Position numbers and translations under genes: made by a program. The notes under the pieces are model-generated. The model made no database searches, had not been told where the DNA came from, and was given only the letters and a program-made list of their open reading frames with translations. DNA of 64,000 nt from Brachionus rotundiformis (lineage: Eukaryota > Rotifera > Eurotatoria > Ploima > Brachionidae). Below, piece by piece: positions 19,140-29,118 of the stretch (the first letter of the stretch is position 1; every line of letters begins with the position of its first letter). The DNA lies in assembly GCA_016802295.1 (NCBI GenBank), contig JAESIW010000162.1, positions 669,739-733,738 on the forward strand. Reading direction: 5' to 3'.

Positions 19140-20072
19140 AAAAATTGAAAATAAAAAATTTACAAAAAGAGTAAAAAAGTTAAATTAGTCGTGATTATCT
19201 TGTAAATTTTCTAATTAAAAAATCTGGAATTTTTTGTCTTTGGCAGTATATGGTGAAAAGTTTGTTTGTCATATCTTCTACTAGATTTAAATTTAAACTC
19301 TGATGCATATGTATAATTGATGTTTTTTGTGGAAAATATTTTACCAGTCTTAAAACTTGAAGAGGCTACTTGATAAATGATGAAGCTGTCGAATATTGAT
19401 CGAATCTTCTAATTTTAATTACAATAATACAAAAAATAGATAAAAAAAGAGTCAAATCGTAAATTTAATTCAATTAAATGAAGTCTCGACTCAAGCTGAA
19501 TGGTTTCCTTTCATTGGTACATCCAATTGGCAAAATTTCAAAAAATGGCAACATAGTTAAATATAACTTAAAAACTAAAAACAAAAGCTAAAATTGTTCA
19601 TGTTTTTTATTTTTTTATCATTTATTAAATATTTTGAAAAAATTTTGGTGACCAGTCAAATTTTTTCTAACATGATTTAAATAGAATATTTCATAAGATT
19701 AAGTGTTTATAAGATTGATAGGTGACATTATACCTGTTTATTATCAATCTATGAAAGGACTAAATCTATTAAAACAATTCAAAAAACGAATAGAAAATTA
19801 TTTTTTTATTTATCAAAAAATTATTCCGTTCATTTAAAATATTATAAATTTTAATCATTTTAAATAAATAATAAATTTCATTTTATTTGAATTAAACAAA
19901 AGAAAAAAAAATACATGTTCAAGTAGTTAATAAGCTTATCTTAAATTAAAGCTTTTTTTTTGTTTAAAAAATTATGATAAATTAAAAAAAACACTCCTCT
20001 TAATTAAATAATGCAAAATAATTTTATTTCATTAAAAATTTTCACCTTTAAATTCAATTGACTATATTAAAA
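19140..20072. other. Intergenic, no gene recognised
   Basis: Very AT-rich, with no open frame worth reporting. It contains the 3' side of the CARM1 gene. Confidence 0.4.
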
Positions 20073-21740
20073 TTAATTGGCAGCGTGAACAGTCTTTTCG
20101 ACATGGTTGCTCTGTCCATTTTTATGATTTCCATTAAAAAACAGCGTGTCCGCTAGTTGATTGCTTAAATTATCTTTAAAAAAATAAAAAAAAACATATT
20201 TCTTAGTTGTTTTTAGTACCTTGAGTTTGTTGTTGGTACCCTTGGCTCTGATTGACCATAGTCGAATACTGATTCAAGTAGTACTCAGTTGGAGACTCGT
20301 GAAAGTGTCCGGCAGGCAAGGCCACTTGGCCATTGTATCTGAAGTATGGATTTTTTAGGTCCAAACTGTTGGAGAACACTTGGCTCGAGCCTTCGACGGT
20401 GACCATCATCGACACGTCGTAGCTCTGCCTCTTGTTCGTCTTCAAGCTCACTTTGCCTACCAGCTGAGCTGCGCGGGTTACCAAAAACGGCTGCGGGAAC
20501 AAGCAGCGCACTTGGTACCAGTGGGTGAGTGGCTGGGTGGGCGCTGTCGACAGCCAGGTCGGGGTCCTACAGATAAAACATTCATAAACTACTCAAATAG
20601 GCAAAATACATTTTTAATTTTTACTTACGTGGAACCTATGAAGGCCACGTCAAACCAAAAAGCCAGACCGTGCACCACTGACGCAGCCTGCACGTCGAAC
20701 TTAACCGGAATTTCAATATCCAACAAGTCTTCTTCACTGGATGCCAAAAAGTCAATGGTATGCTTGATTGGTGGTGAAATAATGATCCTTGGATCGAATG
20801 TGTCCACCACTGGCTGCTTAAAATACTCATCAAAAGCCACCGGTTTAAGCACACTCAAGTCAATTCCGTAGAAAGAGTTCTGGGTCCAGAAGTTGGCTTT
20901 GGCAGCCTGTTCCATGAAAAGGGCCTCGTCGGTGAACGGAGCCACATACAAATCGCCTTGAGTTGGATACATTTTGCCATTTGGCTTCAAGAACTTTTTG
21001 GCATGAAGATAGCTCTCGAGCATTCTTTCATTAAGCAACATGTAGCCCATTGGTTCGGATATGATGACATCTACTTTTTCTGGCAAATCAATGTCCTCAA
21101 TTTTGCCTGCTATTACTTTTATCTTGTTGGACAAATTGTTGCTCTTGACAAGTGCAGTGGCATGCTGAGCCATTGAGCTTGCCTCGACAGCGTACACTTT
21201 GGCCGCGCCGGCCTGTGCTGCAAAAAAGGACAAAATGCCCGAGCCGGCGCCAACGTCCAGCACTACTTTTCCCTCAAAGTCAACCGAATTGTCAAATATG
21301 GCACGCTGATAGGTCGCTGTGCGCACATAGTCCTGCATCATGTTCTGTTGCTGTGACAGCAGTGAATAAAATTGGAAATACTGCACTGCCGATGACTCCT
21401 CGGTGCGTTGCTCGAAAAAAGAGTTCTTCTTGCCATTGCGAATTTCGCTCAGCTTGGCAAGAAATTCGCTTTTTTCTGCATCTTTGGCAAATTGGATGCT
21501 AATGCTGTCCGTGTTGGTGTTTATGATGACTTTGTTGGCGCCGAGCTTGGCATACTCGACGTCCTTGGACAGTGAATACTTGAACAGGCAGTTTTTTTTG
21601 TCCTCGGAGAACAAAAGCACCGAATCTGGCACTTGGTTAAGCAGCTCGAGTGAGAGCGGCTTGGCATGCAGCAGGTTTAGATTGCCTTCCTTGTCCAGCT
21701 TGCTCAGAATGACGAAATCTATCTTGACGCTTGAGTTCAT
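20073..21740 (-). CDS. CARM1: Histone-arginine methyltransferase CARM1 (PRMT4)
   Basis: Three exons, 20629-21740, 20220-20566 and 20073-20173, give 519 residues. Type I arginine methyltransferase that makes asymmetric dimethylarginine on histone H3 and splicing or transcription factors. An N-terminal PH-like region is followed by YFQFYSLL, the SAM-binding motif [20 protein letters not shown] near residue 160, and [13 protein letters not shown] containing the two catalytic Glu (double-E loop). The THW loop is in PLTHWYQV, just after the first intron, and the NKRQSYD strand typical of CARM1 follows. The start at 21740 is preferred over an in-frame ATG 14 codons upstream because homology begins there. 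The last intron is only 46 nt and contains an in-frame TAA, so retention would give a slightly shorter tail. About 600 residues is usual in vertebrates. Confidence 0.95.
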
Positions 21741-23459
21741 TTTGTTTTTTTTTTCTAAAGTTTGATGATCTATGGTTAGCAAAAGTCAAGTATTTATAGG
21801 GAAATAGCTGCCATGGTTTGACCTATCTAACATCGAACGAGAGATTATAGGTTCGATTTGTTGACATGATAAACCATTGTCATTAGATTGGCCAATTAAG
21901 CTAATCAGTCAACCATGTCCTGAAATGAAGCTAAAAATCTAAATGGCTATTCTAAAAGTATTTCGTTTGGCCTCAGGTACCATTTTGGAGAGTAAATATT
22001 GGCCAAAAGAGATACTTGTTTCTATTCAATTGATACTAAGTCGCAATTTAATTATTTAAATTTTTTTAAAGTGAAATAAACGACACAGAAATTAAAATGC
22101 TCAGTTTTTTCTTAACAAGTGTAATTGGTTTGAGTGTACACTGCATTTAGTTTGGTATTCAATGTGGTTAATTATACATATAAATTACATTTTTCAGTCT
22201 CAATCCACTCGAGATATTTACATGTAAATGTGTGTTTTAAGTTATTTTTTAGAAAGTTCTAGTAATAGCCGAGAAAAATGGAGCTTTTTGCTTTCCAATC
22301 TTTGAATTATTTGCCAGATATTTTTATTTTTATTATAAAGTTTTTTTTTTCAAAATATATTAAAATCACTAGTAAATAAAACGCTCAAAAACAATTTAAA
22401 ATTTAATTTTTTGATCTATTAAAAGATAAAGGTAAGATTGCCACATATGAGACCCATTTTTTCTCTTTATCATACCACTGGTAAAATATTTGGCACCGAA
22501 GGTGCTTCAAAGATTCTACTTGAAATTATTTCTAAGCAACATTATTAATTTTTAATCTTTATTAAATAACAACACAGATTAATTAACCAAAGCATGGTTA
22601 TATTTTTTCTAATGAATATATTTTTACCTTAATTTTGTTCTAGTTTAGAAATGAAAATTTATTAATTAAAAATTTTTTTAAATTAATTTTTATTAATATA
22701 AAAATATTTAATATAAAAAGCTAAAAATTTTTGATTCAAAAAAAATTTTAAATTAAGGTAAAAAGAGTATTAATCTGGAATGATAAGGAAAAAAGTTTTT
22801 TTTGGCTAATTACACATAGAATAAGTTTTACATTACATTGCTTAAAAAGATAACATGTCATTTTTTCCTTATATAACAAGTTGTACATTGATTTGTGTGT
22901 TTAACTTATTTCTAATCAATAATTTGAGAAAGATCATCAATTAAATCAAAAAAGATAATATTTTGTGACAATTTCATTAAAAAATATATTAAAAATAGCT
23001 AAAGATAGATAAACCCAACGTGAATTTATACAAATAAGAGTTTATTCTTCTAAATTATAGCTGTCTTAATGAATATACAAACATCATTTTTTGGTAAAAA
23101 CACTTTTTATTAAATAATGTAAAAAGAATAATTTTATTGAAGCGGAAAGAAATTTAAGTTTATAAAGTGGACTTATAACCTTTTTTCCCAAATGGTCAAT
23201 TTTAATTAAATTGATTTTTTTTTAATTAGATATTTTTATAACAGACAAAATTACTGTGTAAAAATTTTTATTCAAAAAATTTGAATTATTTAAATACAAA
23301 AAAGAAATTAAATAAATTTTATCAAAAAAATTGAGGTCATTTGTAAAAACACACTCTTAACTAATTAAATGGATGAAAAGAAAAATCTACCAATTGTTTT
23401 AATAGATAAACAAAATACACACACTGAGCAATTTATATCTGAGCACTCTATCTATTCTC
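21741..23459. other. Intergenic upstream of CARM1
   Basis: The first ~300 bp beyond the CARM1 start are less AT-rich and probably hold its promoter. The rest is AT-rich with no supported feature. Confidence 0.4.
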
Positions 23460-24614
23460 TTATCTACATCTAGTCACCTCTTGAATTTTCTTGCACTCTT
23501 TACAAATGACTGAGCAGCACCATCTAAATGTACAATTACATTTGTAGGTGACCACTTCAAGTTTGGTGACATACGGTCGGCCGCAACACAACAAATCACA
23601 GCTATCTATGCCCCGAGATGTCCTGTTGCACACACGATCTACAGTTCCATAGGTGGCAAGACGCGGAATCGCTCTGCAAAAAGTTGGACTATTTCTCACA
23701 AAAACCAATTCATTCTTGGATAAATTTGCCAAAGCTCTGTTTCGTGCTACCACTCTTTTTCGATTCTTTTTTCTCTCTATATTAACCTGGACAGCTGCGT
23801 CGTACTTTTCTTTTAGTTTTGTGCCAATGAGCGAAAAAGATGGCATTGATCGCCAGCAAGTCTTTATCTCACAAGCACCTGAAACACCGTGACACTTGCA
23901 TTGTCTTTTCATATTTTTCTCAATCACTCTCCTGCCAGTCTCAAAATTGTGCAAATTGACCACCAATAAATTCAGTCTTCGCCTCAATCGAGGGTCCAAA
24001 AAGCTCTCGGACACTGCCATACCATATGCTATGTTGTCCGAACATCTTTATTTATACCAAATAAAATTATTTAATTTTTTTTTTATTTTTTCAAATATTA
24101 TTTTTACCCTGACCACAAGTGACCATTTCTGATGGGCCTTTTTTTTGTCTGATCACAGCTACATCCTGCAAGCTTTCCCTCGCTGCACGCGCTGGTTATG
24201 GAATAGGTCAGAGCGGCTGAGGACAGCGCGTAAACAAAAGCAGCTTCGCGCACACCAGACTCTGGCAAGCGATTGAAAATGTTTGGATTGTTTGATGTGG
24301 AGCAGTTCCATCTGCGACTTTTGAACTGAGTTTGACATTCGGATATGGTCAGCTTGGCCGCTTGGTAAATAACCTCCATGAAATCGAAATGCTCCCGGCA
24401 GAATTTTTTTTGTATAGTTGTCCAACTGGTCAAGCTGTCGCAAATTTGAGCTTGACTCATATTATTTGATAAGCGAGTCACGTGAGCTATTGATCTATTA
24501 TAGATAAAATTTTAGTTTAAAAATATTTTTGCTTCGGGTGAGTTCTTACAGCCAGCTGAGCGATGCCTGGCACATGGGCACCAAAAAAATAGTCAGGTAT
24601 ATCCAGTTTTTCAT
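23460..24614 (-). CDS. WNT4: Wnt4 secreted signalling protein
   Basis: Three exons, 24550-24614, 24108-24494 and 23460-24045, give 345 residues, the usual Wnt length. Exon 1 is a signal peptide (MKNWIYLTIFLVPMCQASLS). Exon 2 has QICDS, then SRRWNCST and REAAFVYALSSAALTY. Exon 3 starts within WSGCSDNIAYG and contains CKCHGVSGACEIKTCW, whose Ser near residue 202 is the lipid-attachment site needed for secretion and Frizzled binding. The Cys-rich C-terminus CNCTFRWCCSVICKEC follows. The FVYAxSSA and WSGCSDNIAYGMA runs match Wnt4 better than other subfamilies, from memory of the family. All the diagnostic Cys motifs that I checked are present. Confidence 0.93.
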
Positions 24615-25976
24615 TATATTAAGTTTTTTTTTTAATAAAATTTTAATACTTTATATACATTATTTGTAAAAGTACGAGTCAATATGTAGAACTCGTGTGT
24701 TATCTATTTTTCGCGCTTTTGAAAATGTTGGCAAATTTTTACGACTTAGATTTGAGATAACAAATTTATTAGTATTTGCTTGCTAGTTTCCATGCATTTA
24801 ACAGCAAATCATTATCTATAATTATAAATCAATTTGACTAGTGTCCAATGTAAATTAAATAATAAAAAAAATGTTTAAACTAAAGCTGTTAATTTAACTT
24901 TTAGGCTGTATACGACTTTTAAATTTGATAGACTTTATATAATATTTTAATCTTTTAATTTGATTTTATTAATTAGAAAAAAAATGTTTTTTTTTTCTAT
25001 TTCCGCTTTTTCTAACACCTGTTCCAAGTCTCTTGTGAGCGTGTTATTTAATCCAGTGGAAGAAAAAATACTCAACACCTATCTAACGCCAACGCGTGTG
25101 TCAAATATTTTAATTGGCACAGGAACTAAAAAAGTATGTAAGTAATTAGATTAGTGGTAAAATCCACGTCTAGAATGATGGTCCAATTTCCAATTGTTAT
25201 TTATTACATTTGGAACAAAACTTACAATTAAAGGAATGTTGATAAAATGAAAATATCTAAAAAAAATAGTATCTATTATCATTTTTTATCTATTTCTAAT
25301 TAAATTTCTACTTTGAACTTATCATTAAACTATATTTGATATTAAATTGTTTCATGGTCATAAAAAGCCCATTGTACTAATATTTTTAATTTGAAATTCA
25401 TTGGAAAAATTAATTTAAGTTAACAAATGACAACTATTTTCTAGTTAGCAAGATTTTATCTAATCTTAGATACAAACAAAAATAAAAAATAAAAAACCAT
25501 CACTTCTATTGAATTTGTTTTACCTTAACAAATGGACAATAATAGTATATATTTTAAATTTAAGGATTTTTTCTCAGATTCAGCGTCTTTATCTAATTTT
25601 AGATAAAATTCAGATAAATTGAAAGATTAAATTTTTCACCGTTCATTGAAAATAAAAAGTCCTTAAAAGTAGTGTCACATTGAAAATTTAAAACAATGCA
25701 ACGACTTAATTAGATTTTATCTTATCTCGTTGCTGTATCACGTACTCAAAAAAAAAGCTCTATTAAAAGATTTATTTCAATTGAATAGACATCCTTGATG
25801 TTTAAAAGCCATTCATCAAGTTTCTTATGTACATGACCATAAGAGATTAAAAGATAATGTCTTGACACATCTTTAATAAATTTATCCTGCAGTTTTAAAT
25901 GCATTTAAATAAAAAGATAATTATCTTCACGGACCATTATATTAAAATTAGAATTTATTTTAGAAAAAAAAAAAAA
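24615..25976. other. Intergenic between Wnt4 and ALKBH7
   Basis: Upstream of Wnt4. A plus-strand open frame at 24984-25145 (ATG at 24984) is more balanced in composition than its surroundings and ends beside a GTATGT/GTAAGT, so it could be a stray exon. I recognise no family and find no partner exon. The rest is AT-rich. Confidence 0.35.
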
Positions 25977-26819
25977 TTAATTGGGTTTTTCCGGATGAGC
26001 TGACAAGTCCGGCTGGTTTCGGCAAATAATCGAAATTCTCCTGGTCTTGGATATTTGGACATTTTTAAAAAATGACTCAGAACTTCTAAGCACTTCATGA
26101 GCATAGTCATAGCGCACTGTGTCCCTTAATTATTAATTTTAATTATTAATATTAATTAGTTAAAAATAATGTATATAACCTCATTACGTAAAGAGACCTT
26201 CGTTTAAGCAAAGCTGAGCCGTATTTAGACTTATCTTTTTCACTAGTTAGCTTCATGACAGCGTCACTTAGAAGAGAAATGCCAGCAATGGTGTTACCGC
26301 AGAACCTGACTGCGTCTACATGGGGTTTTATGTAGCCATCTTCATGAAGGTCCAGTATGTGTATATGATTGAGTAAGTTTGTGCTGTCGGTGGTAGAGAA
26401 GGCCTCAAAAGCAAACTGCTTGACTCTGTTGAGAATTTTTTGGTTCTGTTCAGTCCAGTTGAGTCGCTCAGTTTCCCTGTAGCCATGTATCGCCTTCAAA
26501 TTGAGCTAATTGATTCAAAATTTAGACTATAATCTAATATTACATCATCCCAGTGGTCAAACTCGTATCTTAGTCTTTTCATATATGGGTTGACCTCTGC
26601 CAAAAGTGCTTTTTCTTCCTCTTCGGTTATAAAATCTTCTTGGACAATCATGAAATTTTGCATTGTATCCAACACCTCAGCATCATTAGAGTACAACAAA
26701 TGAGTACAATTTTTGATTCGATTAGATACCAAATTTTGAACTGAATCAGACAATTGACGGGCTTTAACAAACGAGCAGTTTATTAGAGAAGAGTTGAGTT
26801 TTAAAAGTTTAAAAATCAT
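25977..26819 (-). CDS. ALKBH7: ALKBH7, mitochondrial alpha-ketoglutarate-dependent dioxygenase
   Basis: Three exons, 26544-26819, 26180-26493 and 25977-26124, give 245 residues. An Fe(II)/2-oxoglutarate dioxygenase of the AlkB family that acts in mitochondria (linked to programmed necrosis and fatty-acid use). The first ~30 residues are basic and Ser/Asn-rich, consistent with import. Exon 1 ends at DHWDD and exon 2 resumes AIHGYRETE, matching the conserved DHWD-AIHG.RETE run. The iron ligands are the HVD of GYIKPHVDAVRFCG and the His of DYAHEVL. The 2-oxoglutarate Arg is in RRISIICR. A downstream AG was chosen for exon 2 because it restores the family motif; the earlier AG would add four residues. 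Confidence 0.93.
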
Positions 26820-26966
26820 TTTTTACATCATTTAATTAGAGTGTTTAAAATTTAAAAATATAATATAAATATCATAATTTTGTTTAAGCTGATTTAAATT
26901 CAAGTTTGTAATGAATCAAAAATTATCTTTTTATTATCTGAAAAAAATAAATTCTATTTAACTATT

Positions 26967-26972
26967 TTTATT
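26967..26972 (-). terminator. Poly-A signal of the minus-strand micro-gene
   Basis: AATAAA on the minus strand 70 bp after the stop, inside the shared inverted arm. Confidence 0.6.
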
Positions 26973-27042
26973 GATGCATCAAATAAATTGTCAAAAATAA
27001 GATAGATGAGATAAATTGAAAATATTAGGTGACAAAATTGGT

Positions 27043-27165
27043 CTACCACAATCCATATGAAGTTAATGGTAAGCCAGTTGAGTATGGCAAGGTGGAGTAT
27101 GGATATCCAGCATATGGATAAGTACCATAGTGGTTGTAAGCACCAAGTAATCCGTAGTAAGCCAT
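27043..27165 (-). CDS. 40-residue Tyr/Gly/Pro-rich peptide, minus-strand twin
   Basis: ATG at 27165, stop TAG at 27043-27045. It begins MAYYGLLGAY and ends LTSYGLW, with about a quarter Tyr, plus Gly, Pro, Leu, Ser and Thr, no Cys and no signal peptide. It differs from the plus-strand twin (27565-27687) by one silent Tyr codon change (TAT versus TAC). A TATA box at 27237-27244 and a poly-A signal at 26967-26972 make it a complete transcription unit. The YG-rich composition resembles small structural peptides of cuticle, eggshell or matrix. Function unknown. Confidence 0.75.
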   Translation of the reverse strand: MAYYGLLGAYNHYGTYPYAGYPYSTLPYSTGLPLTSYGLW

Positions 27166-27236
27166 TTTGATAGTTTTATATTTTAAATATTTTCTTTTGA
27201 ATAAATAAACTTATCTAAAGTTTTAACTAATTCTTC

Positions 27237-27244
27237 TATTTATA
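27237..27244 (-). promoter_or_regulatory. TATA box of the minus-strand micro-gene
   Basis: TATAAATA on the minus strand, 72 bp upstream of the ATG. It lies outside the identical arm. Confidence 0.6.
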
Positions 27245-27494
27245 CTCAACTAAAACAAAGAAGCTCACAAAAAAAATGTTTATTTGATTTGATTTTTGTC
27301 AAAATAAAAAAAAATTCTCTGATTTTATCTTTTCAATAATTAAAAGACACTAAGAATCAAATCATCATTAAAAAAATAAACACCTAAATTAATTTCATTC
27401 GAGCTATTGTTTTATTAATTGATGTTTACTTTTTAATAAAAAATAAATAAATATTAGAGATGACTCGATTTATCTAGAAATATTTGTCTATTGG

Positions 27495-27502
27495 TATAAA
27501 AA
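27495..27502 (+). promoter_or_regulatory. TATA box of the plus-strand micro-gene
   Basis: TATAAAAA followed by GGGCTGGC, 63 bp upstream of the ATG at 27565. A good TATA position for a short 5' UTR. Confidence 0.65.
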
Positions 27503-27564
27503 GGGCTGGCAAAATTGACTTTTTAGGTTAAAGAAAATTAGAAAATAAAACAAATCAAATCAAA

Positions 27565-27687
27565 ATGGCTTACTACGGATTACTTGGTGCTTACAACCAC
27601 TATGGTACTTATCCATATGCTGGATACCCATACTCCACCTTGCCATACTCAACTGGCTTACCATTAACTTCATATGGATTGTGGTAG
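27565..27687 (+). CDS. 40-residue Tyr/Gly/Pro-rich peptide, plus-strand twin
   Basis: ATG at 27565, TAG at 27685-27687. The encoded peptide is identical to the minus-strand twin: MAYYGLLGAYNHYG at the start, a YPYAGYPYSTLPYST core with a YPY/LPY repeat, and a hydrophobic SYGLW end. It has its own TATA box (27495-27502) and AATAAA (27761-27766). Conservation of the frame with only a silent change between the arms supports real coding, although a very recent conversion would look the same. Confidence 0.78.
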   Translation: MAYYGLLGAYNHYGTYPYAGYPYSTLPYSTGLPLTSYGLW

Positions 27688-27760
27688 ACCAATATTGTCA
27701 CCTAAAATTTTCAATTATCAATCTCATTTATCTTATATTTGACAATTTATTTGATGCATC

Positions 27761-27766
27761 AATAAA
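27761..27766 (+). terminator. Poly-A signal of the plus-strand micro-gene
   Basis: AATAAA 73 bp after the stop, at the mirror position of the one in the other arm. Confidence 0.6.
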
Positions 27767-27977
27767 AATAGCAAAATTTTTAATTTTTTCATTTATTATC
27801 TTTGTTACATAATATTTAATAGAATTTTTAAAATGATTTTATTTAAACACAACAAAATTTATAAATCTTCAAATTTGTTTTAATTAAAGTTTATTTTTTA
27901 AATTTATTTCAAATCTAAAAAAGTATTGAGATTAAAATAAATGAGCAATTATTTAATTTTAAACTAAAATTTCACTA

Positions 27978-28933
27978 CTAAAAAATAAAAAAATTTTTGC
28001 TTAGGTAATCTCTACGAGATTTTTCTTGGTAATCATTTAGATAAAATTCAACAAGCTTGTCAACATTGGCAAATGTTAGCCATTTTTTGATCAAACCTTT
28101 CCTATATCTTGGTTCCAAGTCAAAATACTCTCTCTGAAGTGGTGAATATCTGTCCACCACAGGTATCACATCGCGATATCTTGAATCTTTCCAATTTAAA
28201 TTAAACTTTTTCAATACATCCAAAATTTTCGCCATATCTCCATTTAGGGGGTCTACAGCCCGCTTCATGCTGATATCGCCCTCTTCTAAAACAACATCCT
28301 TGAAAACAAAAACTGCCCTCATGGCAAACCAGCCTCCAAATCTCGGATGCAAGCAAACACCCATTAAATTCTAGACTAGATAAATTTAAACTCAATTAAA
28401 TCAAGATAACTAATTAACTTTTTTATAGGCTTTTTCATCATCATAGATCAAATGACTGTCCATATTTTTCGGGTCATAGAAATAGGCTGCTCCTGACACA
28501 TGTGCACATGTTTGCATGATAATTTTTGGCCGACGAGTTCCCGGCATCATTTCGTAGTCTTTTATATCATCAATTTCCACACCGAACCAATTTTCTAAAT
28601 CCTTTATAAAATAGATAAAATTAAATTTTCCAAGCCGAAAAGTACTTTTTTTATTTGACCAAAAGTCTGGTTTAGACAGTCATCAATTAAATCATTGCAC
28701 TTTTCCAAAGAATCGGCATCATTTTTAAACTTGTCAAATATGTATCCAAGAAAAAGCTTTTCGAACATTTTGGGCCGATTGATGACCAAACATGCCAATG
28801 TGTTGTCAGCATAGTCTAGCTTGAACTTCTCACCAACCCGACTGTTGTACCATTTTATCATAAATGGATAGGATTCCAGCTCCAGCGGTTCCAGGCTAGA
28901 GTCAAGTTTTTCTAAAATTTCTCTATAAATCAT
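27978..28933 (-). CDS. MMACHC: MMACHC, cobalamin-processing protein (cblC)
   Basis: Three exons, 28646-28933, 28419-28601 and 27978-28370, all joined in phase 0, give 287 residues (human 282). It removes the upper axial ligand of vitamin B12 (decyanation, dealkylation) in the cytosol and passes cobalamin on for methionine synthase and methylmalonyl-CoA mutase. Diagnostic stretches are YPFMIKWYNS in exon 1, RRPKIIMQTCAHVSGAAYFY in exon 2 and GVCLHPRFGGWFAMRAV in exon 3, followed by the YRDVIP and RYSPLQREYF segments. The first intron is 44 nt, so the frame runs on for a few codons before a stop and could mislead a gene finder. Confidence 0.95.
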
Positions 28934-29118
28934 TATGATTATGGAAAAAAAATTTGAAATTAATTTTTATTCATTAATTATTAGTTTGAGAAGAATTGCA
29001 ACTGGTAATTGCTCAAAGACAAAGTAAATGGTACCCTTGCCACTGCGTATACCTTATCTTGGAAGTCACATGAATTTTTACTTTTAAATTTTGATCAAAA
29101 TTTTAATTTAGTTAAAAA
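28934..29118. promoter_or_regulatory. Shared divergent promoter of MMACHC and VPS35L
   Basis: Only 185 bp separate the two start codons, which point away from each other, so both genes must share this stretch for transcription start and 5' UTRs. No TATA box is obvious. Confidence 0.5.

Larger units (their letters stand above)
26962..27170 (-). repeat. Left arm of an inverted duplication carrying a micro-gene
   Basis: About 209 bp nearly identical to the reverse complement of 27560-27771. It covers the whole 40-codon gene and its 3' region up to and just beyond the AATAAA. Confidence 0.9.
27560..27771 (+). repeat. Right arm of the inverted duplication carrying a micro-gene
   Basis: Mirror copy of 26962-27170. 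The two arms are separated by about 390 bp holding two divergent promoters, and the promoter sequences themselves are not identical. Confidence 0.9.

Noticed and set aside
24984..25145. Possible single exon upstream of Wnt4
   Set aside because: Composition is suggestive and a GT-rich donor follows, but no acceptor exon or family match was found.
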